Source: Pirellulales bacterium
GTDB lineage: Bacteria > Planctomycetota > Planctomycetia > Pirellulales > UBA7805
Direction: 5' to 3'
DNA length: 33,476 nt
Assembly (NCBI GenBank): GCA_030751095.1
Contig: JASMGX010000020.1
Location: forward strand, 1 to 33,476
Positions 21,523 through 30,491 of the stretch are shown here, piece after piece. Under the pieces are notes generated by a model. The model saw only the letters and a list, made by a program, of their open reading frames with translations. It ran no database searches and had not been told where the DNA came from. A program made the translations under genes and the position numbers. Position 1 is the stretch's first letter. Every line of letters begins with the position of its first letter.

Positions 21523-23630
21523 AAATTAAACTGCGAAAACTGTTTGGGATGTCGGCAGGCGAGATTGCCTTTCGCCTCAAGCACAAAGTGTCTCTCTTGC
21601 AGGAGCGAGCGCAGTTCCGTTCGGGAAAATTCACCTGGGATAAAGCTGCCTGGTCAAAGCGACTCTGCTGTGATGTAGAGGCACCCCTCGAGGCGGGGCA
21701 GTTGTCCGAGTGGTGGCAAAATCATATGCACACTCGAGATGAGCCTGCGATGCTGTTGTCGCCAGACGAGCTGTCGGAATGTTGTGATTTGTATCAGCAG
21801 CTATTTTCAGCACGTCGCGGTGATCTGATTGCTGCGGGTGATGCGGTCTGCGAAGGCCACTTGTCTTTTCTGGGCAAAGAGGTGTCGCTGGATGATCCTA
21901 TCGACTGGCACCGAGATCCCAGAACCGGCCATCAGTGGGGTGCGGAGTTTCATGGTGATATTGAATTCGCTTTTTGCCAAACGGGCGGTGATGATGTTAA
22001 GTATGTCTGGGAATTGGGCCGGCAGGAATATTTAATCGACTGCGCCAAAGCCTATCGGCTTACGGGCGAAGCGCGTTACGCAGATCGTGTTGCGCAAATT
22101 GCACTCAGTTGGATTGAGTCGAATCCCTATCTCGAGGGAGTCCACTGGGCCAGTGCGCTGGAGGTTGCGGTGCGATCTCTCTCCTGGCTCTGGAGTTATC
22201 AGTTTTGCCGCCCTGAGTTTCCGATCAGTGCCGATGCGCATCTTGCCTGGATCCAGTCCTTTTACCAGCATGGTGCCTATCTGCATCGTCATCTTTCTTA
22301 CTACTTCAGTCCGAACAATCATCTCATCGGAGAGGCGACCGCGCTCTATTTGTTGGGTTGTTTTTTTCCAGAATTTGACGAATCTGCCGCATGGCGAGAG
22401 CACGGTTGGTCGGTGGTGTCCGAGTACCATCAGCGGCAGTATTACGCCGATGGGGGAAGTACGGAGCAGGCAACGTTTTATCACAATTATTGTCTTGGAT
22501 TTCTTCTGCTCGCTGTGCTGACGCGACAGCGCCAAAAAAATCCCGTGCCTGAAGAAATGCTTGCCTGTATCGAGCGCGCATTGCAATTCACCATGTGGAT
22601 GACGCGAAGCGATGGAACCGTACCGCGCATCGGCGATGTCGATAATGCAAGGTCGATAGCGTTTGAAAATCCACCACTCTGGGATTTTAGAAATTTGCTC
22701 TCGCTGGGTGCCGTTCTCTTTCGGCGTGGCGATATGAAACAAGTTGCAGGTGGTTTTAGCGAAGATGCCCTCTGGCTGCTCGGTCGAGAGGGATACCAGC
22801 AATATTGCGCGTTGGAGGCTCGTGCTCCCCGGGAGAAATCCCGCGCATTTCCCCAAAGTGGCTATTACGTGATGCGGACCGGTTGGCGTGAGGCGGAGCA
22901 TCATCTCGCATTCGACTGCGGTCCGATTGCGGCCGGTTTGCATGCCGATGCAGTACCCTCTTCCGCCCACGGTCATAGCGACCTTCTCTCATTCACCCTC
23001 GCGGCACACGGCAAGCCACTAATCGTCGACGGAGGATTTTACACATACGATGAAGACCCTCTCTGGCATCGGTATTTCCGAGAGGCCTCGGCCCACAACA
23101 CCCTCCTTGTTGATGGCGCGTCCCACGCCAATTTTCATCCTTCTAATGCTTGGTCTTCAGTCGCAACTCCAGAATCGATGCAGTGGCATTCCACATCCCT
23201 GTTTGAATATGTCGAATCGGGGCACGCAGGATTTTTTGGGGTCGTGCCGGCAGTACGGCACCGGCGTGCTCTGTTCTGGGATCTGGCCGACAAGTGGGTG
23301 ATTTTGGACAGGCTGGAAGGTGAGGGTGTTCACGATGTCGAGGTGTTTTTCCACTTTGCCCCTTGTGAGGCGACCCTGCTCGGCGATCGGCAGGGCGTGG
23401 CCATCAAGACCGCACAGGGCGCGCTCGCCGAACTGGTACTGCTCGAAGGGGCGGATTGTCAGATAGAGATAATTGCCGGGAGATCGGGTCCGGAGGGTGG
23501 ATGGATTGGCACCGGTTACGGATATCGTCAGCGGGCACCGGTGGCACGTTTTTTCGGGCGGTTTCAACTCCCGGTCGCTTTTTCTTTTGCCATTGAGTCT
23601 TTACATTCTCCCTCCACGGAGAATGGTTGA
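21519..23630 (+). CDS. Heparinase II/III-family polysaccharide lyase-like protein
   Basis: A 703-residue two-domain protein. The N-terminal alpha/alpha toroid (about 60-390) contains WELGRQEYLIDCAKAYRLTG, the aromatic-rich stretch around HWASALEVAVRSLSWLWSYQ, HLSYYFSPNNHLIGEATALY (the lyase catalytic Asn/His region) and STEQATFYHNYCLGF. The C-terminal beta domain has SGYYVMRTGW, then HGHSDLLSFTLAAHGKPLIVDGG with the metal-linked histidines around residues 484-486. Lyases of this fold cleave uronate-containing glycosaminoglycan-like chains by beta-elimination. No signal peptide is seen, which is unusual for a lyase acting on an extracellular chain; in exosortase-associated loci such proteins may trim or regulate chain length. 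It overlaps the second amidotransferase by ATGA, so it is translationally coupled. Confidence 0.9.
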   Translation: MKIKLRKLFGMSAGEIAFRLKHKVSLLQERAQFRSGKFTWDKAAWSKRLCCDVEAPLEAGQLSEWWQNHMHTRDEPAMLLSPDELSECCDLYQQLFSARRGDLIAAGDAVCEGHLSFLGKEVSLDDPIDWHRDPRTGHQWGAEFHGDIEFAFCQTGGDDVKYVWELGRQEYLIDCAKAYRLTGEARYADRVAQIALSWIESNPYLEGVHWASALEVAVRSLSWLWSYQFCRPEFPISADAHLAWIQSFYQHGAYLHRHLSYYFSPNNHLIGEATALYLLGCFFPEFDESAAWREHGWSVVSEYHQRQYYADGGSTEQATFYHNYCLGFLLLAVLTRQRQKNPVPEEMLACIERALQFTMWMTRSDGTVPRIGDVDNARSIAFENPPLWDFRNLLSLGAVLFRRGDMKQVAGGFSEDALWLLGREGYQQYCALEARAPREKSRAFPQSGYYVMRTGWREAEHHLAFDCGPIAAGLHADAVPSSAHGHSDLLSFTLAAHGKPLIVDGGFYTYDEDPLWHRYFREASAHNTLLVDGASHANFHPSNAWSSVATPESMQWHSTSLFEYVESGHAGFFGVVPAVRHRRALFWDLADKWVILDRLEGEGVHDVEVFFHFAPCEATLLGDRQGVAIKTAQGALAELVLLEGADCQIEIIAGRSGPEGGWIGTGYGYRQRAPVARFFGRFQLPVAFSFAIESLHSPSTENG
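23604..23625. terminator. Weak hairpin at the end of the heparinase-like gene
   Basis: CATTCTCC (23604-23611) pairs perfectly with GGAGAATG (23618-23625) around a six-base loop, overlapping the last codons of the gene. It lacks a T-run immediately after, so it may attenuate or stabilise the transcript rather than terminate it. Confidence 0.35.
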
Positions 23631-23734
23631 CCGATATTGTTGGTGGCAGGTAGGCAACGAAAGCAGGATTGGTTGTCAATAAAGAATTCTGGCAGGTAAG
23701 ATAGCAGACCAACGTATTTACATTTCCATTGTTC

Positions 23735-23749
23735 TGCGGCTGAGCCGCA
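23735..23749. repeat. Palindrome just before a glycosyltransferase start
   Basis: TGCGGCT and AGCCGCA flank a single G, 14 bases before ATG 23763, and no Shine-Dalgarno sequence is visible in between. In RNA the loop would be too small without opening a pair or two; in DNA it is a perfect palindrome. It might influence initiation of the glycosyltransferase gene. Confidence 0.35.
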
Positions 23750-23762
23750 ACAGTTTGTACCG

Positions 23763-24965
23763 ATGAACATTCTCTTCATACAAAATCGCATTCTTTTTCC
23801 AACCAATACCGGGGGTCGCATCCGTACACTCAACGTTTTGCGATATCTGGCACAGTGGCACCAAGTAACCTATCTCTGTAATCTGGAGTCTGGTGAGCAG
23901 TCGCATTGTGAAGCGATGCGGGCCGTGGGAATGCAGTTGGAGACGGTGCCGTGGCAGGGGACGACATCGAACGATTGGAAGTTTTATCGCGATTTGGCAA
24001 TCAATTGTTTTTCCCGTATGCCTTTCAGTGTTGCGAAAGACACCAATCCAGCCCTTCGTAGACGGGCGGAACAGTTGGTGGAGCAAAATACGTATGATCT
24101 TGTGATCTGTGATTTTGTTCAGATGGCACCTACGGCCATCGGTCTGGCGTGCCCGGCAAGTTTGCTTTTTCAACACAATGTGGAAGCCCAAATCTTTGAG
24201 AGACATGCCAAGACGGATCAGGGCCTGCTGCGACGCAGGGTGATGGCGAGCGAGTGGAAAAAAATGCGTCGCTTTGAAAAAGAGGCCGGGCGGCAGTTTG
24301 ATGGAGTGATTGCGGTCAGCGATCAAGACCGGGATATTTTCGATCGCGATTATGGCTGGAAACATTTGCATGTTATCGACACAGCGGTCGATGTCGATTT
24401 TTTCCAGCCCCAGAAGGGTCCGCAGCAGGAGCAGGTAGCGTTTGTCGGTTCGATGGATTGGCTGCCCAATCAGGAAGGGGTCGAATATTTTGTCAAAGAG
24501 ATCTGGCCCCGAGTACGACACGAGCATCCCGGGGCAACATTTCGTATTGTGGGACGAAACCCCTCTCGTCGGGTGGAGAGCCTGGCGAATTGCGAGGGCG
24601 TGGAGGTTTTGGGGACAGTGCCAGATGTGCGGCCCTACCTCGACGAAGCGGCCATCGTGGTGACACCAATCTTGGTTGGTGGCGGGACTCGGATCAAAAT
24701 CTATGAGGCGATGGCCATGGGTAAACCGGTCGTCAGCACTACGATTGGTGCAGAAGGTTTGAAAGTTGTCGACCAAGAGCACATACTATTGGCAGATACA
24801 GCAGACCATTTTGTGGCGGCTGTCAATCGATTGCTTGCGAGCAATGAGGATCGGCAACGGATTGGTCGTGCGGCGCGGGCCCTGGTCTGTGAAAAATTTG
24901 CAGCGGAAGTAGTGGCGCATCAATTCGATGCGATTTGCCAAAAGGTTGTTGGTAAAGAGTCGTAA
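23763..24965 (+). CDS. GT4 glycosyltransferase, XrtA-associated type
   Basis: A 400-residue GT-B enzyme. The N-terminal domain begins MNILFIQNRILFPTNTGGRI with the glycine-rich acceptor loop. FQHNVEAQIFERHA occurs in the middle (about 139-152), FVGSMDWLPNQEGVEYF around 222-238, and the C-terminal nucleotide-sugar site PILVGGGTRIKIYEAMAMG (about 301-319). These are signatures of the 'sugar transferase, PEP-CTERM/EpsH1 system-associated' family. The enzyme adds a sugar to the growing lipid-linked repeat unit in the cytosol; the donor cannot be told from sequence. It is 133 bases after the heparinase-like gene and 68 before the nucleotide-sugar dehydrogenase. Confidence 0.92.
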   Translation: MNILFIQNRILFPTNTGGRIRTLNVLRYLAQWHQVTYLCNLESGEQSHCEAMRAVGMQLETVPWQGTTSNDWKFYRDLAINCFSRMPFSVAKDTNPALRRRAEQLVEQNTYDLVICDFVQMAPTAIGLACPASLLFQHNVEAQIFERHAKTDQGLLRRRVMASEWKKMRRFEKEAGRQFDGVIAVSDQDRDIFDRDYGWKHLHVIDTAVDVDFFQPQKGPQQEQVAFVGSMDWLPNQEGVEYFVKEIWPRVRHEHPGATFRIVGRNPSRRVESLANCEGVEVLGTVPDVRPYLDEAAIVVTPILVGGGTRIKIYEAMAMGKPVVSTTIGAEGLKVVDQEHILLADTADHFVAAVNRLLASNEDRQRIGRAARALVCEKFAAEVVAHQFDAICQKVVGKES

Positions 24966-25033
24966 CGACACCGATGAAACTCTGGTATCGGATGCATAAA
25001 GAAACACAACAATAAACACGTTGGAATAATGCA

Positions 25034-26350
25034 ATGAAACGAGTTGCTGTATTTGGGACAGGGTATGTGGGGTGTGTGACGGCAGCCTGTCTGAGCCGTG
25101 ATGGACATCAGGTTATCGGCGTCGATATCGATGCGGAAAAGGTGGCGGCCCTTAATGAGGGCAAGTCGCCGGTGGCAGAACCCGGTTTGGAAGAGCTTGT
25201 CGCCGAGCAGGTGGCTGCAGGTCGCTTGCGAGCAACGGAAGATTTTGAACAGGCGATCCGAGAGACACAGATTGCAATGATTGCCGTGGGGACTCCCTCG
25301 GATCATGCGGGGGCGGTCTCGACCGCAGCTCTGGAAAAAGTCATCTGCTCCATCGGCCAGACACTTCGCGGGACCGACCAGTCGTACACTGTGGTGATCC
25401 GTTCAACCCTGCTGCCGGGCATCCTGGAGACGAGCCTCGCACCGATGTTAGCAGAGGCTGCCGACTCTGTTCTGGGTGAACGCATTAGAATTTGCAACAA
25501 TCCGGAATTCTTGCGGGAGAGCATTGCCATTCGAGATTACGATGCGCCACCTTTTGTAGTGGTCGGTGCCGTGGCAGGGACGGAGGCAGACGATGTCATG
25601 GCACTGTATGACGCAATTGATGCAGAGAAAATCGTGACCGATACCTACACCGCGGCACTGCTGAAATACGGTTGCAATGCCTACCATGCGCTGAAAATTG
25701 GGTTTGCCAATGAAATGGGCGCCCTGGCGAAGGCCTTTGGTGCGAATGGCCAGCAGGTGATGGAGTTGCTCTGTCGCGATACCAAACTCAATGTTTCCAA
25801 GGCCTATTTGCGGCCAGGTTTTTCCTTTGGCGGATCCTGTCTGCCCAAGGACGTGAGGGCTTTGACCCGTTATGCTGAGGAGCAGGCTCTGAAGATCAGT
25901 ATCTTGCGGTCAGTATTACCCTCCAACCAAGAGCATCTCGATCGAGCAATTCGCATCATTGAGGATCGTGGCGTGCGAAAAATCGGGATGGTCGGATTAA
26001 GTTTCAAATCAGGTACGGATGATCTGCGAGAAAGCCCGTTTGTCACCCTGGCAGAGACTTTGGTGGGTCGAGGTTACGATATGAAAATTTATGATCCCGG
26101 TATCTCGGTGAGTCGACTCAAGGGAGGCAATCTGGCTTATATTGATCAGCGTTTGCCGCATCTGGCCGCACTGTTGGTTGAAAAGCCAGAAAACCTTACA
26201 GATCATGCCGAACTGTTGGTGCTAGGCAACGAAATTGCGGATGGTCTCGATTTGACATCCCATCGCAGCGAGGACATTATCGATTTGCGATGCTGTCTTG
26301 TGGTGGCGGAACGAGAGTCGGCCAATTCGGCCACGATTGCCGAAGTGTGA
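25034..26350 (+). CDS. AlgD-like UDP-glucose/GDP-mannose 6-dehydrogenase
   Basis: A 438-residue NAD-dependent four-electron oxidoreductase. The Rossmann fold begins RVAVFGTGYVG (3-13, G-x-G-x-x-G), NPEFLRES is the substrate-site stretch, and the catalytic Cys269 sits in FGGSCLPKDVRAL; the C-terminal domain has GLSFKSGTDDLRESPF. The signatures YLRPGFSFGGSCLPKDVRAL and FKSGTDDLRESP, and about the same position of the Cys as in AlgD (268), favour a GDP-mannose 6-dehydrogenase making GDP-mannuronate over a UDP-glucose enzyme, though this rests on memory of AlgD. The product would supply a uronic acid to the polymer. It provides the carboxylates that the two AsnB-type amidotransferases could amidate. 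Confidence 0.94.
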   Translation: MKRVAVFGTGYVGCVTAACLSRDGHQVIGVDIDAEKVAALNEGKSPVAEPGLEELVAEQVAAGRLRATEDFEQAIRETQIAMIAVGTPSDHAGAVSTAALEKVICSIGQTLRGTDQSYTVVIRSTLLPGILETSLAPMLAEAADSVLGERIRICNNPEFLRESIAIRDYDAPPFVVVGAVAGTEADDVMALYDAIDAEKIVTDTYTAALLKYGCNAYHALKIGFANEMGALAKAFGANGQQVMELLCRDTKLNVSKAYLRPGFSFGGSCLPKDVRALTRYAEEQALKISILRSVLPSNQEHLDRAIRIIEDRGVRKIGMVGLSFKSGTDDLRESPFVTLAETLVGRGYDMKIYDPGISVSRLKGGNLAYIDQRLPHLAALLVEKPENLTDHAELLVLGNEIADGLDLTSHRSEDIIDLRCCLVVAERESANSATIAEV

Positions 26351-26386
26351 TTGCTCGATATATGTAGTGCTACAATCCGAGAAGCT

Positions 26387-27448
26387 ATGATTCACTCCAG
26401 CGGGATCGAGGTTGAATTGCTCGAGGGTTCTTCCTTGGAATCCTCCGGAGTGCATGATGCTTGGCAGTCGTTTGTAGTCGGTGGAAATGGATTTGCCAGC
26501 GACCTTCGTTGGCTGTGTGTGTTAGCCCAAGGTTTTGGGCACAAACCGTATGGAGTGATCGCTCGGCGGTCCGGAGAGTTGGTGGGGGTTTTGCCGCTTC
26601 TGTTTGTGAAAAGCGCTCTCTTTGGCAAATTTCTCGTCAGTCTGCCCTATGTCAATACATCAGGATTGGTGGCAGTCGATGACGAAGCGGCAGGGGCGCT
26701 GATCGAAGAAGCTGCCGAGTTGGCCGATCGCTTGGACGTACGTTATCTCGAACTGCGACATGAAAAGGAGACGCTCCATACGCGTTTCACCGACCAGCGA
26801 ACAGACAAAGTGCATATGCGGTTGGCATTACCATCCTCCCGAGAGGAACTCTGGAATCAAATTTCACCGAAGGTTCGCAATCAGATCCGTAAAGGTGAGA
26901 AGCAAGATTTTGTTGTGCGCTGGGGTGGGATGGAACAGATCGATGATTTTTATGCGGTATTCAGTCGCAACATGCGAGATTTGGGAACGCCGGTTTTTGG
27001 CCGGAGACTGTTCGCGGAGATTTTGCAGAAATTTTCAGAGGAAGCTGAGATCTGTACGCTCTCTTACAGTTCGGAGCCTGTGGCCGGTGCACTGCTGATC
27101 CATGGCCCAGGGGCAACGCAAGTTCCGAGCGCCAGTGCGCTGCGTAGCTACAATTCCAAAAACGCGAACATGTTGATGTATTGGAACTTACTATGTCGTT
27201 CCATCGAACGGGGGCAGCAGTCGTTTGATTTTGGACGGAGCAGCCAGGAGAGCAACACATTCCGGTTCAAAAAACAGTGGGGTGCCCAGCCCGAACCGGC
27301 AGTCTGGCAGTATTATCTCCGTAAGGGCGATATTTCCGACATGCGACCGGAGAGTAGAAAGTATCGTTATATGATTAAAGTCTGGCAGCGGTTGCCGGTG
27401 AGCATAACGCAATGGATTGGTCCTGCAATCGTGCGAGGAATTCCCTAG
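26387..27448 (+). CDS. FemAB-like acyl/aminoacyl transferase, XrtA-associated
   Basis: A 353-residue protein with two GNAT-like domains in the FemAB fold. Recognisable segments are SFVVGGNGFASDLRWLCVLAQGFGH (residues quoted as landmarks F-V, W, FGH), GVLPLLFVKSALFGKFLVSLPY, LWNQISPKVRNQIRKGEK and DFGRSSQESNTFRFKKQWGAQP. These are features of the FemAB-related exosortase-associated family, whose members are thought to add amino acids or acyl groups to a saccharide. ATG 26387 is chosen over an in-frame TTG at 26351 as it precedes the first conserved-looking residues and is 36 bases after the dehydrogenase stop. The real acyl donor is unknown. Confidence 0.9.
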   Translation: MIHSSGIEVELLEGSSLESSGVHDAWQSFVVGGNGFASDLRWLCVLAQGFGHKPYGVIARRSGELVGVLPLLFVKSALFGKFLVSLPYVNTSGLVAVDDEAAGALIEEAAELADRLDVRYLELRHEKETLHTRFTDQRTDKVHMRLALPSSREELWNQISPKVRNQIRKGEKQDFVVRWGGMEQIDDFYAVFSRNMRDLGTPVFGRRLFAEILQKFSEEAEICTLSYSSEPVAGALLIHGPGATQVPSASALRSYNSKNANMLMYWNLLCRSIERGQQSFDFGRSSQESNTFRFKKQWGAQPEPAVWQYYLRKGDISDMRPESRKYRYMIKVWQRLPVSITQWIGPAIVRGIP

Positions 27449-27582
27449 CGGAAAGAGGCCCTGTTGTGTTGCGCAAATTCATAGTGATTGGGGCAGTGCC
27501 CGTTTGCAGAGTGCACAGGAATTTGTCGAGTGATAAAGGCGACCACAAACGTGCTGATTTAACAACTGCCATAAACAATACT

Positions 27583-29241
27583 ATGCACCGTCTAACGATC
27601 TTCATTTTTCTGGTTCTCCACTGTCAGGCTCTACAGGCAAAGGAGATCCAAAAACAGCCCGATGGTAGGCGGATCATTACGCTCGTGGAGGGAGATGATT
27701 TAAAAGCAGCCTTAAAGGATGCTAAATTGGGGGATACGATCGAACTGGCTGCGGGCAGCCAGTTTGTCGGCAGTTTTAAACTGTTTGCAAAACCGATTGA
27801 GGAACTGCCGCCCGGCCGCAGTCCCTGGATCACGATTCGCACCTCCGCAATTGACTCCCTGCCCCCAGTTGGCCATCGCGTTACCCCCGCAGATGCCGCA
27901 CAGATGCCCAAAATCATTACTGAGACTTCCCAGTCGGCGTTGGGTGCGGAGTACGGAGCCCACCACTATCATTTTGTTGGGATTGAAATCGCCTCCACAA
28001 GTAAACGAACCCACAGTCTCGTCCAATTAGGGGCGAATGGATTGAAATCGACCTGGGCAAACAGAGTTGAACAGCTTCCCTACCGCTTTGTTTTTGAGCG
28101 CTGTTACATTCATGGAAATCCGGCCGGGGACATCCGAGTCGGCATAGATATGAATGCTCGTGAAATAGCGGTTCTCGATAGCTACATTTCCGATATTCAC
28201 GAGAAAGGGAGTGATTCTCAGGCCCTCCTCGCCTGGAACGGCACAGGGCCGTTCAAGATTATCAACAATTATCTCGAAGGCTCTGGCGAAAATGTGATGT
28301 TCGGCGGGGCCGATCCAAAAATTCCCCAACTCGTCCCGAGCGATATCGAGTTTCGGCGAAATTATGTGAGAAAACCTTTTAGTTGGAAAAAAGGTCATGC
28401 CGAGTATGGGGGGAAATCCTGGACTGTAAAAAATTTATTCGAGCTGAAAAATGCGAGGCGGGTATGGGTGGAAGGGAATATTTTTGAGAACAATTGGGCG
28501 GATGCCCAGTCGGGGGTCGCCATTCTGTTCACCCCCAGCAATCAGCGGGGTAATGCACCGTGGTGTACCGTGGAAGATGTTCTCTTTACCAAGAACATTA
28601 TCCGCAACTCAGCCAGTTTTTTGATGATTTCAAGCCAGGATAGTCATCGCAAACGGAGTCGTCGGACGAAAAATATTGTTGTCCGAGACAATCTGGTTGA
28701 AGGCCTCTCTCCACGCGAATACGGAGGGAACGGTTTTATTTTTGAATTTGCGGGCTCAAATAAAAAAGGCCCTGCAGAGGGTGTTTGGATTGAAAACAAT
28801 ACGACGATATTTTCCGATGATAGCGGCAGGGCATGTATTATGGCGGGGGACTCAGGGACAATGGTCGATCAATGGGTTTTTCAAAACAACATTGTCGCAA
28901 CGGGAAAGTATGGCCTGAAAGGCACTGGCACGAGTCAGGGAACCATGACGTTGGATACATTTTTCAATCAGTGGACCTTTCGTGGCAATCTCCTGATCGG
29001 TAAGGTGCGGCAGAAGGACTATCCTCCAGACAACACGTTTGTCCCGTCCGTGTCGGATGTGGACTTTTTTGATGTGGCGAAGGGCGATTATCGTCTCTCT
29101 GCGTTGAGTCGGTACCGTACGGTCGGTGTTGGTGGGCAAACGCCGGGTGTGGATATGGATGCTGTGTTGTCAGCTACCGATGGGGTGGTTGAAGGCAGAC
29201 CACCACGATCCGATCAAAAAATGCCCCGATCAAAAGAATGA
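27583..29241 (+). CDS. Secreted right-handed beta-helix protein, polysaccharide lyase or epimerase-like
   Basis: A 552-residue protein with a Sec signal peptide (MHRLTIFIFLVLHCQALQA, cleavage near residue 19). The remainder has repeating short strands ending in Asn and aromatic residues, such as RFVFERCYIHGNPAG, FKIINNYLEGSGENVMFGG, VWVEGNIFENNW, VLFTKNIIRNSASF and WIENNTTIFSDDSG, which is the ladder pattern of a right-handed parallel beta-helix (pectate-lyase, alginate-epimerase or chondroitinase B-like). Because it is exported, it probably acts on or binds the finished polymer outside the membrane. Upstream in-frame codons exist (27412) but lie inside the previous gene. The C-terminal tail (RPPRSDQKMPRSKE) arises from a short tandem DNA repeat. 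Neither catalytic residues nor a specific lyase family can be assigned with confidence. Confidence 0.82.
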   Translation: MHRLTIFIFLVLHCQALQAKEIQKQPDGRRIITLVEGDDLKAALKDAKLGDTIELAAGSQFVGSFKLFAKPIEELPPGRSPWITIRTSAIDSLPPVGHRVTPADAAQMPKIITETSQSALGAEYGAHHYHFVGIEIASTSKRTHSLVQLGANGLKSTWANRVEQLPYRFVFERCYIHGNPAGDIRVGIDMNAREIAVLDSYISDIHEKGSDSQALLAWNGTGPFKIINNYLEGSGENVMFGGADPKIPQLVPSDIEFRRNYVRKPFSWKKGHAEYGGKSWTVKNLFELKNARRVWVEGNIFENNWADAQSGVAILFTPSNQRGNAPWCTVEDVLFTKNIIRNSASFLMISSQDSHRKRSRRTKNIVVRDNLVEGLSPREYGGNGFIFEFAGSNKKGPAEGVWIENNTTIFSDDSGRACIMAGDSGTMVDQWVFQNNIVATGKYGLKGTGTSQGTMTLDTFFNQWTFRGNLLIGKVRQKDYPPDNTFVPSVSDVDFFDVAKGDYRLSALSRYRTVGVGGQTPGVDMDAVLSATDGVVEGRPPRSDQKMPRSKE

Positions 29242-29258
29242 CCCGATCAAAAGAATTC
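29209..29258. repeat. Tandem repeat of about 17 bases across a stop codon
   Basis: A 16-base copy (29209-29224) is followed by 17-base copies CCCGATCAAAAGAATGA (29225-29241) and CCCGATCAAAAGAATTC (29242-29258). The TGA of the second copy is the stop codon of the beta-helix gene, so the array has duplicated the end of the coding sequence and may have shifted where the protein ends. Confidence 0.75.
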
Positions 29259-29290
29259 CTAAATAGAGGCTAACCTGAGGACCCAATCAC

Positions 29291-30448
29291 GTGGAAACTA
29301 TGATGCAGTGGATATTTTGGATCTCCGTGGGTGCCATCCTCTATACCTATCTGGGCTACCCTTGCCTGCTGCTGCTTAGTCAAGTATTTGTTCGTCGTCG
29401 GGCATCTCAACTGGACGACTCTTTCAGGCCGACCGTATCGATCGTTCTGGCTGCCTACAACGAAGAGAGTTGTATCCGCGAAAAACTTGAAAATTGTTTC
29501 GCCCTGGATTATCCGGAAGATCGCTTACAGATTCTTGTAGGTTCCGATGCATCGGAAGATGGTACCAACGCCATTGCCGCCGAATTCAGCGATCGGGGCG
29601 TTGCGCTTTTTGCCTATCAGACACGCAGCGGCAAAATGGCGGTGGTCAATCGTTTGGTGGGTGAAGCTACGGGCGAAATTTGTGTGTTTTCGGATATTTC
29701 CGAATTGTTTGATCGAGATGTTATTTTGAAGTTGGTACGGCACTTTGCAGATTCGCAGATCGGCGCGGTGACCGGTAATCATATCTACGATGCCGAACAA
29801 TCGGGGATGGGCGTGGGCACACGGTTTTATTGGCGGTTCCAGAGGCTGCTGCAATCCATCGAGAGTCGGCTCTACAGCATCTGTATGTGTGATGGAACAA
29901 TTTATGCAGCGCGTCGCGAGTGGTACGCGCCACCGATGGACAATACCATCAACGATGATGTGGCGGTGCCGCTGGGGATCATCCTCCAGGGAAAGCGGGT
30001 CATCTTCGAGGCGTCGGCCGTGGCTCGCGGAAAAGTATTGCAGCAGACCCGCCGCTTTTTCCGCCAAAAAATCCGGAGCCAGTCGGGAAAATATCAGAAC
30101 TTTTTTCGGTTTCCCGGGATGCTTCTGCCGTGGCCACCGGCCCGTTTTTGGATCTACTTTTCCCACTCGGTCATGCCGGTCCTGGTCCCCTGGTTTCTGT
30201 TGCTTGCGCTTGCGGCAAACATTTTGCTTGCATGGCTCGTTGGTAGCCCACTGCTGCTGGGACTTCTGATTCTTCAGGGGATTTTTTATGCTCTCGCACT
30301 GTTCGGCCTGCTGGCCGATCGTTGCCGTTGGTACCTTCCCCTGACCGCAATTCCCTTCTACTTTGTAACGGCGAATATAGGCTCACTTTTCGGTTTTTTC
30401 ACTTTTTTAGCCGGCGCGCAGTCGGCCGCCTGGCGTAAAGTAGAATAG
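29291..30448 (+). CDS. GT2 family glycosyltransferase, membrane-bound
   Basis: A 385-residue inverting glycosyltransferase. Residues 5-27 form an N-terminal membrane helix. The GT-A domain follows: VSIVLAAYNEES (about 49-60), LVGSDASEDGT and VFSDISELF, the acidic sites for metal-nucleotide binding. A QQTRRFFRQK motif near residue 255 corresponds to the Q-x-x-R-W acceptor region of processive or lipid-linked glycosyltransferases. Three or four hydrophobic segments (about 290-380) complete the membrane part. It probably adds a sugar to a polyprenyl-linked acceptor, or extends the chain. GTG 29291, supported by GAGGA nine bases upstream, is taken as the start; ATG 29300 or 29303 are alternatives. 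Confidence 0.9.
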   Translation: METMMQWIFWISVGAILYTYLGYPCLLLLSQVFVRRRASQLDDSFRPTVSIVLAAYNEESCIREKLENCFALDYPEDRLQILVGSDASEDGTNAIAAEFSDRGVALFAYQTRSGKMAVVNRLVGEATGEICVFSDISELFDRDVILKLVRHFADSQIGAVTGNHIYDAEQSGMGVGTRFYWRFQRLLQSIESRLYSICMCDGTIYAARREWYAPPMDNTINDDVAVPLGIILQGKRVIFEASAVARGKVLQQTRRFFRQKIRSQSGKYQNFFRFPGMLLPWPPARFWIYFSHSVMPVLVPWFLLLALAANILLAWLVGSPLLLGLLILQGIFYALALFGLLADRCRWYLPLTAIPFYFVTANIGSLFGFFTFLAGAQSAAWRKVE

Positions 30449-30491
30449 ATATTTCCTTTCAAAGATCTTTGTAGCGATTGAGTGGCCGTTG

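Noticed and set aside
22032-22976. Long minus-strand open frame (314 codons) opposite the heparinase-like gene
   Set aside because: It is a shadow of the real gene, with no homology-like motifs and no start signal.
23718-24782. Long minus-strand open frame (354 codons) opposite the GT4 gene
   Set aside because: Shadow of the intact glycosyltransferase; His- and Arg-rich composition is typical of antisense reading.
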